Positions 1 through 11,232 of a stretch of DNA of 64,000 nt are shown one piece after another (the first letter of the stretch is position 1; each line of letters begins with the position of its first letter). Source of the DNA: Glebionis coronaria. Lineage: Eukaryota > Streptophyta > Magnoliopsida > Asterales > Asteraceae. Location of the stretch: the NCBI GenBank assembly GCA_025667525.1, contig CM046875.1, positions 435,376,617 to 435,440,616 on the forward strand. The letters are read 5' to 3'. The translations under genes were made by a program, and so were the position numbers. The notes under the pieces are model-generated. The model ran no database searches and had not been told where the DNA came from. It was given only the letters and a program-made list of their open reading frames with translations.

Positions 1-930
1 ATAATCCTATTCGGAATAACCAAGATTCCGAGTAAGGAAGGCACAAAATCACCTATTCGGAAAGTTCTGGGAAGAGAAAAAAAACAGTAGCAGACGTTCA
101 ACAGTAGACACGAATTAATCCAAGATCAAGCTTAATACTTAAGAAGGTTTTACCAAATCAAACACAAATCATTTAAATACCTTAAGTAACAAATCCCACC
201 AATAAAAACACTAAATCAACAATTTTTTTGAAATCAAACTTGAATCAAATAAGAAACTTAAGAAACTTGCAATAAAAATATGAAGAACAAGATGAATAGA
301 AAGATGGAATGGGTTGATTAATGAAAAAGTAATAAGGTTATGATTAAAGATTACAAGATGAAAAGAAAAAGATGAAAATCACCAAACTCCCTAATGGAGT
401 TGGTGATGGAACGAACTACAAAGAAACTGGGAAGGAAAAATGAAGCTAACTCCCTAAAATGTGAAGGGAGAGATCTATTTATACTCCTAATGGTTGGTTG
501 GTGAGTGGGCTTTCTCCCTTTCTTCTTGTCTTCTCGTCTTTTCAGAAAAGTTGACGTTTTCGATTCTGATTCGGGATTTGTCGTCGATTAAATCCAACTC
601 GTCTTTTAATTTCTTTGTTAGATAGACTCGAGTTTCTTCAACTTATGAAAATCTTCCGTCTTTAGTCCTTTTCTTCGATAAATCTTCGAATAGGCCTAGT
701 GACTTCAAATCTTTTGCACGTCTTGGACAATAGACTTTATCTTGAGTCTTTTTTTTCTTGATAAAACCCGTGCAATCCCATGTTTTCTTTAATATTCATC
801 CGGTTAGCTATGAAATCACAATAAACACAAAAACCACGCATAATTCCAAACAAATGATATTAATTACGTGTTTTGGTCTTGTTTTAGCCAGAATTAAGTG
901 GTAAAAGGATGGGTGTTTACACATCTATCA
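1..930 (-). mobile_element. Athila-type LTR, truncated by window edge
   Basis: Read on the minus strand from 930, this begins TGATAGATGTGTAAACACCC and resembles the starts of the LTRs at 2192 and 7658, and more distantly 31813. It shares the block around 'aaaacacgtaatta', 'gcgtggttt', 'tttatcgaagaaaagga' and, near position 1, copies of the TCGGAATA motif found in the related LTRs. The outer end lies left of position 1, so it could be a solo LTR or one end of a full element. It sits inside the gag of Copia-1, whose coding similarity stops at 931. Divergence from the other LTRs is high enough to call it a separate subfamily. Confidence 0.8.
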
Positions 931-2191
931 GAGACGTACTAGGAAGGTTTTTCCTTTGACAAACTTTGGGGCACAAAAGCTGACAATTGAGCAAATTCCT
1001 TTTGTAAGCGAATACAGGTCTTTGTATTAAATTGATCTTTATTATGCTTATCATAATCAAGCTTATGAAATTTTGAAAGCATTTTAGATCAAGTTTCTTC
1101 CGCAAGTGACATTGTCTCCTCAGTACTACGAACATAAGGTGCTTCTTTCGATTTGCCAATTAGGGTCACATCATAAAGACAAGGAATATATTCCTGAGCT
1201 TGTTTTGCATAACCAGGATTAGGTGGTAAATCTTTAAGACGCTTAAGTTCGAGTTCTTTAAACGATTTAGTTAAAAGATGAACCTTTTCTGTGGAAGCAT
1301 ATTGTTTTAAAAGCTGTTGTTCCTTGAATTTAAGAAGTTTGGTAGCATTAATTTCTGATTCAAACTTTTTAGACTCGAGAGTTTCGAAATCCATTTTAAG
1401 TTTCTGAAAATCATTTACAATCGACTCTTTTTCTTTTAATTCATTGGAGAGATTAGCTTTTAATGATTCTATTTCTTTTAAGTGTTCAATCTTTTCAAAA
1501 CGAAATTGGTCAAATTCAGATTAAGTTATTTTTTCAGCTTGAGGGACCATTTCAAAAGTTTTGACCTTTTCCTTATACAGCGCAAGCTCAGCGGTTAGGT
1601 TGGCATTCATATCTACGGTTTGTCGAATAGCCACATTCATGTTATCAATAATATGTTTAGGCACCACTACCAAATCACGTTGATCATAAGATTCCATACC
1701 CATCGTAGCATTTGGTTTAGGTTCTCTCAAATGTGTTGGATTGGATACCACATCATTTTAGTTACTAGTTCTCGAGTGTTGTTCGAGGTTGTCATTTTCA
1801 TGCTCAACATGATGTGGATTATCATGAACATTATTAGATGTGGTTGGTACCTCACTAACGACATTAGAATCGTAGTGAGAGAGATTAGCAACGAGAGCAG
1901 CTTGGGCAGAGTGAATGTCATCACAATCCAAATCATATGCGTCAAGATCATATGCTTGATATGCTGCATTAGAAGTAGAGACGACTGCAATGCCTTCATT
2001 ATCTGCTGCCCCTGGGTCTGCAAGAAATGCTAATTCCTCTGAATCCAAAATCTTTCCTTTAGATTGAGCATCGACCAAATACATCTTCTCACGAAACCAC
2101 GTTGCATCCCTTCTCCTTTTCGGCTGAGTGCATTCCATAGCCATATGACCTTGTCCTCGGCAATTGTAGCAAGTCACAACCTTTTGAGGAC
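931..2191 (-). pseudogene. gag: Copia-1 gag, C-terminal part (zinc knuckle and coiled coil)
   Basis: Read right to left, the sequence starts just after the insertion point of element B with a CCHC zinc knuckle (CYNCRGQGHMAMEC, about 2120-2165), then a basic RRRDATWF segment and the ELAFLADPG motif typical of plant Copia Gag. Further on (1751-1521, 1394-1089) come coiled-coil pieces with the LAEE motif usual in the long Gag tails of such elements. Stops and frameshifts break it into three ORFs. The N-terminal part is at 9227-10480; the reading resumes across the B insertion. Non-functional. Confidence 0.85.
2187..2191. repeat. Target-site duplication of element B, left copy (AGGAC)
   Basis: AGGAC directly precedes the LTR start TGATAGG and is repeated at 9222-9226 after the right LTR. 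A 5-bp duplication is the usual size for Ty3/gypsy integration and fixes the ends of element B. Confidence 0.85.
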
Positions 2192-3768
2192 TGATAGGTG
2201 TGAAAACACCCATCCTTTTTACCACTTAATTACAATAATAACCGATCCAAAACGTGTATTTTATGTCATTTATGTCGGAATTAGGCGTGGTTTGTGTTTT
2301 TGTTGTGATTTAGGATGAAAAAGTGAAAAGTGGAGAAAACACGGCATTCACGGGCTTTTATCGAAGAAAAAGACGAAAGACGAAGTCGAAAGATCAAGAG
2401 TGGAAAAAGAACGGAAGTCCAAGACCAATTCTGAAGATTTATCGAAGAAAAAGTCAAAAGACGGAAGTTTACTAAAAGCCGAAGAACTCGAGTCTAATTT
2501 ACGAAGAAAATTCAAAGACGAGTTTAAGAAATCCCAAGACAAAATCACTAAGTCCAAGATTAACAAACAATTAAGAAGAAAAGGGCTTAAGTGTGCAAAT
2601 AAGGAAAAGAGGAAAGAGGGAGGAAGCTTCCTAAGCTCCTCCCTAATCACCCCTATATATAGTTTAGGCTAGTTTCATTTTCAAGTTGTTGGTGGCTTGA
2701 CAAGCCACACTTCCACCATTTTCATTTCTTGTCATTTAATTTCTTGCAATTTCATTTCATGTTATGCACTTTTAATTTCTTCAATTCAAGTAAGTCTTTT
2801 TATTTTGGAATCTTTTCTTTTAATCAAGTTCTTATCTTTAATCATCTTCTTCTCCCTTTCTTACTTTGCTTCTCTTTGATTCATGTTCATCCTTGATTTG
2901 TTTTCATCTTAATGCTTATTTGATCTAAAGTTTTCTTAAAAAGTTCATCTTTTTAAAAGTTTGATTTGAAAGTTTGCTTATTTTTTAAGTTTGATAAGTT
3001 GTTATTCATGCTTATTAAGTCAATTTCGATTTAGATTCGTGCAAGTTTTAGTTTGAGCTTATTAACCATAGCTTATTGCTTTTGCTTACTTTTCGGATCA
3101 TAAAGTTAGATCGGAAAGGGTAAACCCCTTTCCAATCACGTATTCCAATCACCTTGATTGGAAAAGGGTTTTACATTCCAATCAGCATTCCAATCAACAT
3201 TTCAATCAACATTCCAATCAGCATTCCAATCAACATTCCAATCAGCATTCCTTTCGCATTCCTTTTACATTCCTATTAGCATTCCAATCAGCATTCCAAT
3301 CAACATTCCAAACAACATTCCAATTAGCATTCCAATCAACATTCCAATCAGCATTCCAATCAGCATTCCAATCAACATTCCAATCAGCATTCCAATCAAC
3401 ATTCCAATCAGCATTCCAATCAACATTCCAATCAGCATTCCAATCAACATTCCAATCAGCATTCCAATCAACATTCCAATCAGCATTCCAATCAACATTC
3501 CAATCAGCATTCCAATCAACATTCCAATTAGCATTCCTATTAGCATTCCAATCAGCATTCCTATCAGCATTCCTATCAGCATTCCTTTTAGCATTCCTTT
3601 CAGCATTCCTTTTACTTATCGCAATTTACATGTTCATTTTACTTAGTAATAGATAACCAAACCATTTTCATTTCCACCAAGAACAATTGAGTCGCACTTT
3701 GAACCGGAAATCAATTCGAGAAGATACCGAGAAAACGAACTTTTTCAACTAGTAAAATCTCTACATTA
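2192..3768 (+). repeat. 5' LTR of element B
   Basis: It begins TGATAGGTGTG and ends ACATTA, with a direct copy at 7658-9221. It contains a TATA-like 'cctatatatagt' near 2651, several TTATCGAAGAAAAAG repeats near 2360-2460, and the 12-bp tandem array at 3172-3612. The 3' terminus TTA instead of TCA fits C-to-T decay. Confidence 0.88.
3172..3612 (+). repeat. 12-bp tandem array (CATTCCAATCAR) in the 5' LTR
   Basis: About 36 copies of a 12-bp unit CATTCCAATCAA or CATTCCAATCAG alternate almost regularly; towards the edges the units change to CATTCCTATTAG and CATTCCTTT. Because 12 is a multiple of three and the unit lacks stops in some frames, it makes long spurious ORFs on both strands (Ile-Pro-rich on plus, Met-Leu-Ile-Gly repeats on minus). 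A palindromic GGAAAGGGTAAACCCCTTTCC-like segment lies just upstream at 3114-3136. Confidence 0.95.
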
Positions 3769-3771
3769 AAA

Positions 3772-3786
3772 TGTCGTCGCTGTCGG
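3772..3786 (+). other. Decayed primer-binding site of element B (tRNA-Asp type)
   Basis: TGTCGTCGCTGTCGG lies three bases after the 5' LTR. Element E has TGGCGCCGCTGCCGG at the same place, which matches the TGGCGCCGTTGCCGG type (complement of tRNA-Asp 3' end) known from Athila elements. The B copy differs from E at three positions, two of them C to T. Confidence 0.75.
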
Positions 3787-3994
3787 CTCTTTTCGTGAAG
3801 ATTAACGGTTTTTTGTGAGAGACGCGTTGGCTTTTGGGATCCGTTCACTTGTGAACGTTATTTTTTCGAGTCAAAAATTTTCAAAAAAATAAATTAAAAA
3901 AAAAAAATCCATAAACATTTGAAAAATCTTAAAAAGCATTTCTTTTTCAAAGTTTTGCACCAAAAATATTCTTCTTGCTTATCTATCTTTCTTT

Positions 3995-5791
3995 ATGGAT
4001 TTTTATGTCCATTGCGTTCGGTGTGGGAAACAATTATCTGGGAACAACTCTTGTCAATGGTGTACATGTGAGCGGTGCGGAAACGATATCGACAACACAC
4101 AATTCGGATTTTGTCCCTTGTGCAACTCGACTAATTCATTCTTTTTGAACCCACCTCCTGTTCCCCCGTGCATCTATTGTGGAAGCGATTCTCATTGGCA
4201 TGTTTCGTGCCCGGTTCGATACCCGTATGGTCACGGGCAAGAACCGGGGTACAATTATGACAATGATAATAGCTATCCACAAGACGCACGTGATTTTTCT
4301 CCATACCCGGTTTGCAACAACTGTGGGGGTCCTCACGATACTTATTATTGTCAACCAATGAATTATTATGAGCAAAATCCGTGTCCTCAGTTTTCTTAAC
4401 CAATGGATTATTATGAACCAAACCCGGTTTCTAATTCTTCCCAACCGATGAACTACTATGAGCCACAACCATGCTATAATTCAGGTTTTCAACATTTTGA
4501 ACCCCCACATCACACCCTCAATCATCAATCCTCTCAGCAAACTAGTCTTGATCAACAACTCACTTCTTTGAATGACATTCTAGAAAGTATAGCTCAACTT
4601 CGAGCTGACTTACATCAGGAAAGGCAACCGTTGCTTGATGTGGACGAAACCTTGAAAACCACCGACACCTTTTTGAGCCAATTTAGTCGTTTTCCCTTCT
4701 TTTCTACACCAAAATGTTTAATTACAGCGTGGGATAGAATTGGTGAAATTGAACATACTCGGGGCGATGAACAACAAAAGTTGCTACATGAGCTTCTTAA
4801 AGATGTGGAGGTTATCAAGGAAGAGTTAGCCGACTACGTCACTCCTAACTGGACTCGTCCCATCTATTATGATGATGACGACGACGATGATGTCTACACT
4901 TTAAACCAATCTTCTGAAGTTGCTGCTCCTACTCTCGATGTTCCTACTGCATCTAAGGATCTAGATTCGTTGAATGAGCTTAGTGATGTTGGTCTCGACA
5001 AGGTATTGGATGATGAGGTTCGTGACTTACCTGCTATGGAGCCTGAGGACGACGTTGCTCTTACGGAAGAGGTCGATCCTAGTAATGACGATTTTTCTCC
5101 AAGCTATGAGAATTTCACTTTTGAAATTTCTCAATCTCCACCGGGAGATGCGGGTGATGACGATTTATTTTCTCCGGTTTACGAGAAGTTCACCGATGAA
5201 CATGATCTTGTGGATGAGGTGGAAGACGTGCTTCTTCGCGATAGATTACGGAAAGTTCACCTTCTTATTGCTCAAATCGAAGCGTTGACTTCTCCTCCTC
5301 TTTCCAAGTCTTTACCTCCATCTATTCCTTCCGTTGAAGATAATGACCCATTGCTGGAAGAAATCGATATCCACTCCATCCCTCCAGGTATTGATGATTC
5401 TGACACGGAGGGGGACATTATTTTTGATAATTTGCTGCAGGAAAGTATTGACCCAAGTCCCCCTCCCGAGCACCTTTCATCCTCCCCTTTAGCCACTATT
5501 TCGGAGGATGAGTGCTTTGACCCGGGAGGTGACATTGATTATGCTATGATTGATACTATTACGGTTTTGCCGTTTGCTCAGCATCCATTGTCTTTAGGGG
5601 AGGACAATGTGCTCACTTTACCCACCCCACCTCCCGTGGATCTTGATTTCACATAGTTTACGTATGTTGAAAGGACCTTTCTCCCATACAAGACTTATCC
5701 CCCCGCCTCTCCTTTGTTGATGTCAACCGGGAACGAGGACAAGGTATTTGATCCCGGTATTGCATTCGAGGCTTCCCCATGGACCATTTAA
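3995..5791 (+). pseudogene. Element B protein: Cys-rich N-terminus, acidic Pro-rich C-terminus, two in-frame stops
   Basis: One reading frame runs from ATG 3995 to TAA 5789, interrupted by TAA at 4397-4399 and TAG at 5654-5656. The first 80 residues hold several CxxC pairs (CVRCG, CERCG, CPLC, CIYCG) and two knuckle-like motifs, CGSDSHWHVSC and CGGPHDTYYC. Then come Q/N/Y-rich repeats of the form QPMNYYEP, a predicted helical segment (about 50-100 residues after the first stop) and a long Asp/Glu-rich, Pro-rich tail. The short stretch after the TAG keeps an NEDKVFDPGI motif that I recall from the ends of similar proteins annotated in Asteraceae, which is why I extend the frame. The 4397 stop replaces a CAA codon in a repeated SQPM context, consistent with a C-to-T change. 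The protein may act as a Gag-like or nucleic-acid-binding protein; function unknown. Stop-codon readthrough is a less likely alternative. Confidence 0.7.
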
Positions 5792-7642
5792 TTCGGGGAC
5801 GAGTCAGGCTCGTGACTCGGTTAACAAAAACAAGCGCTTTTTGGGAGGCAACCCAATTATCTATTTTCACCATAAGTGTAGGGGAGCCCCGTGCTGTTTC
5901 TTGCTTTCTTTCTTATAATGTGCAGGGATTAGAGCTTCAAAGACACACTCTTGATAACTTTTGACGAACCGTGATTCCGTGTTCCCTTCTTCCCGGTTCT
6001 ATCGTAAACTCTTTTAGATTCACTATTTTATATTTCTCAATATTAAAATAGGAATCTCTTTAGTTGTCTCTTCCTTAGCAAGATTTAAACAAAGTGCACA
6101 ATGTCCTAAGTGTATGGGAGTTTACTCCCACATGCTTAAACATTGAGGACAATGTTTATATTAAGTGTAGGGGGGACTTATATCGAAGTTAAGTGGCCTT
6201 TTCCTTGTATTTGTCCTTATTTTAACCGGAAAATCGATTTTTCGACATCTTTCAAAATTTTTTAATCTATTTTGGCCTAGTTGTAGTTCCCTTTATTTTT
6301 GCTATTTTTCTCTTATTTTAATAAAATGGTTTTAACAAGTTTAGTTATCTTAGATATATTAGGCCCGTTGTGAATCTTTTGATTCAACCCGAGTTTACTT
6401 ATCCAAGTTCACTCTAGCTAGTATCCTTAACCGTGTAGACCTTAATTGGTTTATTAGGCTAAGCATCCACGAGTTTCATTCCTTGAGATTTTAAATTGTA
6501 GAGAACGAGAAATGATAGAGTTGGTTACAAGTTTGGTATTCTTTCATTAACTTATGTGAGTTAATTATGATCTTTTTCTCCCCTCGCTTGTAAATAAATA
6601 AATGCAATAAGTAAGGTCGTACGATTTGAAAAGTTACTTAGCTTCTAGCCCAAGATCGTTTAAAAGTTGCTCGGTAATGATAAGAGTTCATAGCCAAGGC
6701 ATAACTTATGAAGCGGGGCGCGAAGATTGGCGAGTCCGAAAAGGCCCTAACAAGGCATGAGGATTCAATTTTATTGCTGAAGATCCAAAGTGATGTGAAA
6801 AGCATTATTCCCAAAATCAATATGAAGGATCAAGACTCACGACGAAAAGCAATCAACTCCCATAAAGATCATGGAGAAGTCTATCCGAAAAGACCCTAAC
6901 AAGGTATGAGGATAAATAGATCCAAGTCCAAAAAGGAGGCGGACCGTTGTATCTCAAAATCCCAATTAGAGATTGAAGAAATAATCATGAAGTCGTGGTC
7001 AACAAAGCTGGAGTACCCCTCAAAAGTCTCCAAGTGAAGAAACTCTATAACGAAGAGAATACCATTATCTCAAAAACGTCTCTCGAAGATATGAAGTATG
7101 AAGCACATGCCAAATATCGGCCCAATAAAGGTCTCAAATCGTGAACCAAGTTATGCCAAGATATGAACTTTTTGATATCCCGAGAAGCAGTTTTAAGAGA
7201 TTTTGTCCTTTAGCTAACTATTGATCAAATCGTCCTACTTTGCTTTCAGCCTAAATAAATTATCGAAATAAGTCAACAATGCATCCTCGTGATCATTCAA
7301 GACATCAATAAAATATAAGAGATACTCGTAGGAATAAGTGAGTTTAAGTGATTAATTGAACCACATGAGTAAATGTTTGTTATGCTAACTTGTACTAACA
7401 ATGATCTTGTTTTTAAGCTTGGCATGGGGAACGTGAAACTTGAGGGTGATGAACATTCATGACACACAAGCCCTAATGTAAGTCTTAGATTTCTTTACAA
7501 GTTTCTTCCTTGATGCATCTTGTTATTTTCTATCTTTTTTATTTTCCTTAGTTGTTTAATAAAGGCCAAGATAGGTTGATTATGATGGAAAATGTAAAAC
7601 GTGCTTTGTAACTAATGCATTGCATGAGGACATTGCAATGGT
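5792..7642 (+). other. Non-coding 3' interior of element B with polypurine-like repeats
   Basis: No ORF of substance. A block with 'agcgctttttgggaggcaac' lies at 5841-5860, and polypurine-like TAAGTGTAGGGG motifs occur at 5873-5886 and 6162-6175, ahead of the real tract at 7643. The stretch 6700-7200 contains imperfect repeats around 'gaaaaggcc/gaaaagaccctaacaaggcatgagg' (6737-6762, 6888-6912). Confidence 0.6.
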
Positions 7643-7657
7643 TAAGTGTAGGGAATT
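7643..7657 (+). other. Polypurine tract of element B
   Basis: TAAGTGTAGGGAATT lies immediately before the 3' LTR at 7658, the position where plus-strand DNA synthesis starts in LTR elements. Confidence 0.7.
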
Positions 7658-9221
7658 TGATAGGTGTGAAAACACCCATCCTTTTTACCACTTAATTACA
7701 ATAATAACCGATCCAAAACGTGTATTTTATGTCATTTATGTCGGAATTATGCGTGGTTTGTGTTTTTGTTGTGATTTAGGATGAAAAAGTGAAAAGTAGA
7801 GAAAACACGGTATTCACGGGCTTTTATCGAAGAAAAAGACGAAAGACGAAATCGAAAGATCAAGAGTGGAAAAAGAACGGAAGTCCAAGACCAATTCTGA
7901 AGATTTATCGAAGAAAATGTCAAAAGACGGAAGTTTACTAAAAGCCGAAGAACTCGAGTCTAATTTATGAAGAAAATTCAAAGACGAGTTTAAAGAAATC
8001 CCAAGAAAAAATCATTAAGTCCAAGATTAACAAACAATTAAGAAGAAAAGGGCTTAAGTGTGCAAATAAGGAAAAGAGGAAAGAGGGAGGAAGCTTCCTA
8101 AGCTCCTCCCTAATCACCCCTATATATAGTTTAGGCTAGTTTCATTTTCAAGTTGTTGGTGGCTTGACAAGCCACACTTCCATCATTTTCATTTCTTGTC
8201 ATTTAATTTCTTGCAATTTAATTTCATGTTATGCACTTTTAATTTCTTCAATTCAAGTAAGTCTTTTTATTTTGGGATCTTTTCTTTTAATCAAGTTCTT
8301 ATCTTTAATCATCTTCTTCTCCCTTTCTTACTTTGCTTCTCTTTGATTCATGTTCATCCTTGATTTGTTTTCATCTTAATGCTTATTTGATCTAAAGTTT
8401 TCTTAAAAAGTTCATCTTTTTAAAAGTTTGATTTGAAAGTTTGCTTATTTTTTAAGTTTGATAAGTTGTTATTCATGCTTATTAAGTCAATTTCGATTTA
8501 GATTCGTAAGTTTTAGTTTGAGCTTATTAACCATAGCTTATTGCTTTTGCTTAATTTTCGGATCAAAAACTTAGATCGGAAAGGGTAAACCCCTTTCCAA
8601 TCACGTATTCCAATCACCTTGATTGGAAAAGGGGTTTACATTCCAATCAGCATTCCAATCAACATTCCAATCAACATTTCAATCAACATTCCAATCAACA
8701 TTCCAGTCAGCATTCCTTTCGCATTCGTTTTACATTCCTATTAGCATTCCAATCAGCATTCCAATCAGCATTCCAATCAACATTCCAATCAACATTCCAA
8801 TTAGCATTCCAATCAACATTCCAATCAGCATTCCAATCAGCATTCCAATCAACATTCCAATCAGCATTCCAATCAACATTCCAATCAGCATTCCAATCAA
8901 CATTCCAATCAGCATTCCAATCAACATTCCAATCAGCATTCCAATCAGCATTCCAATCAGCATTCCAATCAACATTCCAATTAGCATTCCTATTAGCATT
9001 CTAATCAGCATTCCTATCAGCATTCCTATCAGCATTCCTTTTAGCATTCCTTTCAGCATTCCTTTTACTTATCGCAATTTACATTTTCATTTTACTTAGT
9101 AATAGATAACCAAACCATTTTCATTTCCACCAAGAACAATTGAGTCTCACTTTGAACCGGAAATCAATTCGAGAAGATACCGAGAAAATGAACTTTTTCA
9201 ACTAGTAAAATCTCTACATTA
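7658..9221 (+). repeat. 3' LTR of element B
   Basis: Direct copy of 2192-3768, 1564 bp. About 2% substitutions by eye in the non-repetitive part, plus a short indel ('gcaagtt' versus 'aagtt' near 8505) and a different number and order of 12-bp units. It ends ACATTA and is followed by AGGAC. Confidence 0.88.
8638..9065 (+). repeat. 12-bp tandem array in the 3' LTR of element B
   Basis: Same CATTCCAATCAR units as in the 5' LTR, about 35 copies, but with a different unit order and a few private variants (for example one CATTCTAATCAG and one CATTCCAGTCAG). This shows expansion or contraction since insertion. Confidence 0.93.
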
Positions 9222-9226
9222 AGGAC
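9222..9226. repeat. Target-site duplication of element B, right copy (AGGAC)
   Basis: Matches 2187-2191. Copia-1 gag resumes directly after it. Confidence 0.85.
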
Positions 9227-10480
9227 CAATAGGGCTTCCATTTCCACTAGCTTGAGAATTCACAGCTTGAGTGTTCACGGTCCTTGTTGTGGGTCCATAT
9301 GAATTTTGCCTTCCCTGAATGGATTGCACCGTCACTTGACCATCTTGAATAGTGGCTTGTTGTCGAGGATTTGAAGAAGTGCGGAGCTGATTGTTAGTTG
9401 GTGGAAAACCTCTAGTTGCAACAAGTTTTGACAAGTAGGCAGTGAGATGGTTTAAGACATCAGTAGGTGTATCATTTGGAGTAAAAACTGGTGCTTGAAT
9501 TGGTAGAAGTTCATTGGAGTAGAAGGCTTGTGCTTGTGGTGATTCAATTGGAAAATATCCTTGCTGAGGAGTATAGCCTATTGGAGAAGTGGTAGCTTGT
9601 GATGGTGATGCCTGATGTGTTGGTTGCTGTGGAAAAGACTGTTGATGAACACTTTGTTGAAATGCTTGATGTGCCATCATTAGTGGTTGATAAGATGGTT
9701 GTTGTGGTTGCTGATAGGCGTGTGGTGGTGGCTACTGCAAGTATGATGGTTGTTGATAAGTGGAAGCCATGTTTTGTTGGGGAGTCATTTGTTGAGAAGC
9801 ATACATGGCAAGTGGATCATGAACTTGAGGTGTAGACAACCGAGCCTCGATCACGTGGCATTCGTGTTGTTGAAGAAAAGCTTGAAGTTGATCCACGTTA
9901 GTTTGATGCAAATCTTTAGCTAATTTAACAGCCGCCACATACTTGCTCCACTCTGAAGGAAGAGTGTTAAAATACTTGGTGTTCAATTGAAACGTAGGAA
10001 TTGTCAGGCCATAGATGTTAAGCTCATTCATCAAAAGAGTGAATCTCAAATATTAATCATTGAGAGTCTCCTCGGGGACATAGGCAAACTTATCAAATGT
10101 ATCATATAGCTTACACTCTCGTTCTTGTTTAGTTAACGAGGTGCCTTGCATTAGAACACGAATTCTATCCCATAACTCTTTGGCAACTTTATGTTTACTG
10201 ATGAGTTTGTAGACATCTGGAGGAAGGGCTTGGAGAATGATGTTTGTAGCTTGTTTATCACACTTGTCTTGAATCTTAGCATCTCCAGTTAGTTCACCCG
10301 TTGTGCGAGGACGAGTAACAGTACGTTTCCGTCACTGTACCATATACCAATGGTCCATTGAGCACTGATGCCCAAATGAGATGTCCATTCTCTTTGTTCA
10401 ACATATAAAGTTCCATTCGAGAAGCCCAATCCTCGTACATAGTCTTCACCAACATTGGTGGACGATTATCCGTACCCGAA
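9227..10480 (-). pseudogene. gag: Copia-1 gag, N-terminal part
   Basis: Read right to left this encodes a UBN2-type Copia Gag: a segment with RPPML and WASRMELYML motifs near 10460-10400, a central part with QALPPDVYKL and ELWDRI, then the ORF 10049-9732 with LPSEWSKYVAAVKLAK and a QHE motif, and a Gln/Pro-rich linker (9680-9227) leading to the zinc knuckle that continues at 2191. A TAA near 10055 and further frame breaks make it a pseudogene. The first codon of the original ORF is not clear. Confidence 0.85.
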
Positions 10481-11232
10481 GTCCCCTAAAGTATGTTATC
10501 GATGAACCAAAAAATTCCAAGACGAACAAAAACTCACGAGTTAAAATTTTTCAGAAACACGTTTTTGAAAAATCTTGAAATACTTGTCACTCTATCGGAA
10601 TACCTATCGAAATATCAAATTGCAATACCTATCGGAATAACCTGTCGGAATACCTATCGGAATAACCAATCGGAATAACCTATCGAAATAAGCTGTCGGA
10701 ATACCCTATCGGAATAACCTGTCGGAATAACCTGTCGGAATACCCTGTCGGAATAACCTATCGGAATATCTAATCACAATACCTATCGGAATATGTATCG
10801 GAATATAGAAACCCTTTTCCGATGGAATTCTGTCGGAATATATATCGGAATATAGAAACCCTTTTCCGATGGAATTCTATCTGAATATATATCGGAATAT
10901 AGAAACCCTTTTCCGATGGAATTCTGTCGGAATATAGAAACCCTTTTCCGATGAATTCGTTCGGAATAGTACCACAATGATCAAATTCCCACTTTTCTCG
11001 GACAAAATCCAACCAATTCGAGATTTTAAACCAAAAAATGATCAAAACACCCAAAAATTTTGTGTTTTTAGCCAAAGTAAATATAACAAATCTCTACCAC
11101 AACTATGTAGAAGATTTGTATCAAGAAAAAAACCATAAAAAAAAATAAAAATAAAATTGGTTCGAGTGATTTAGATCAAAATAGGCACGAAAATCAAGAA
11201 CACAAACACATAAACCATACAATCATCCCATG
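10481..11232 (-). other. Copia-1 leader between primer site and gag, with ATTCCGA repeats
   Basis: Non-coding leader. From about 10590 to 10965 it is filled with degenerate TCGGAATA repeats (ATTCCGA on the element strand) and four copies of 'gaaacccttttccgat', including a near-perfect duplication of about 60 bp at 10795-10915. The same two motifs occur in the gypsy LTRs at 32815 and 3110. Small ORFs seen here are products of the repeat. Confidence 0.75.

Larger units (their letters stand above)
2192..9221 (+). mobile_element. Element B: complete non-autonomous Athila-related LTR retrotransposon
   Basis: The element is 7030 bp with LTRs 2192-3768 and 7658-9221, target duplication AGGAC, a decayed primer site at 3772 and a polypurine tract before 7658. 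The interior carries one Cys-rich/acidic ORF (3995-5791) and about 1.9 kb without coding potential. I see no protease, RT, RNase H or integrase, so it cannot move by itself. Its LTRs resemble those of element E at 31813, which has Athila-like gag and protease, so E-type elements are the likely helpers. A sequence like the 'gggaggcaaccca' block seen behind pol in Athila-type elements is kept at 5849-5861. The two LTRs differ by roughly 2% by eye outside the tandem array. Confidence 0.88.

Noticed and set aside
2400..2672. 90-codon Lys-rich ORF in the B LTR and its minus-strand mirror
   Set aside because: Produced by repeated TTATCGAAGAAAAAG sequence; the frame is broken in the other LTR.
3172..3612. 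CRISPR-like regular repeat array
   Set aside because: Units are contiguous 12-mers without unique spacers, in a plant retrotransposon LTR.
3158..3646. 162-codon Ile-Pro repeat ORF (plus) and 113-codon Met-Ile-Gly repeat ORF (minus) in the LTR array; same at 8623-9099
   Set aside because: Both arise from a 12-bp tandem repeat without stops; no start context or conservation apart from the repeat. Treated as by-products.
10770..11075. ORFs with repeated KGFLYSD / KRVSIF motifs
   Set aside because: Translation of ATTCCGA-type repeats in the Copia-1 leader; no protein family.
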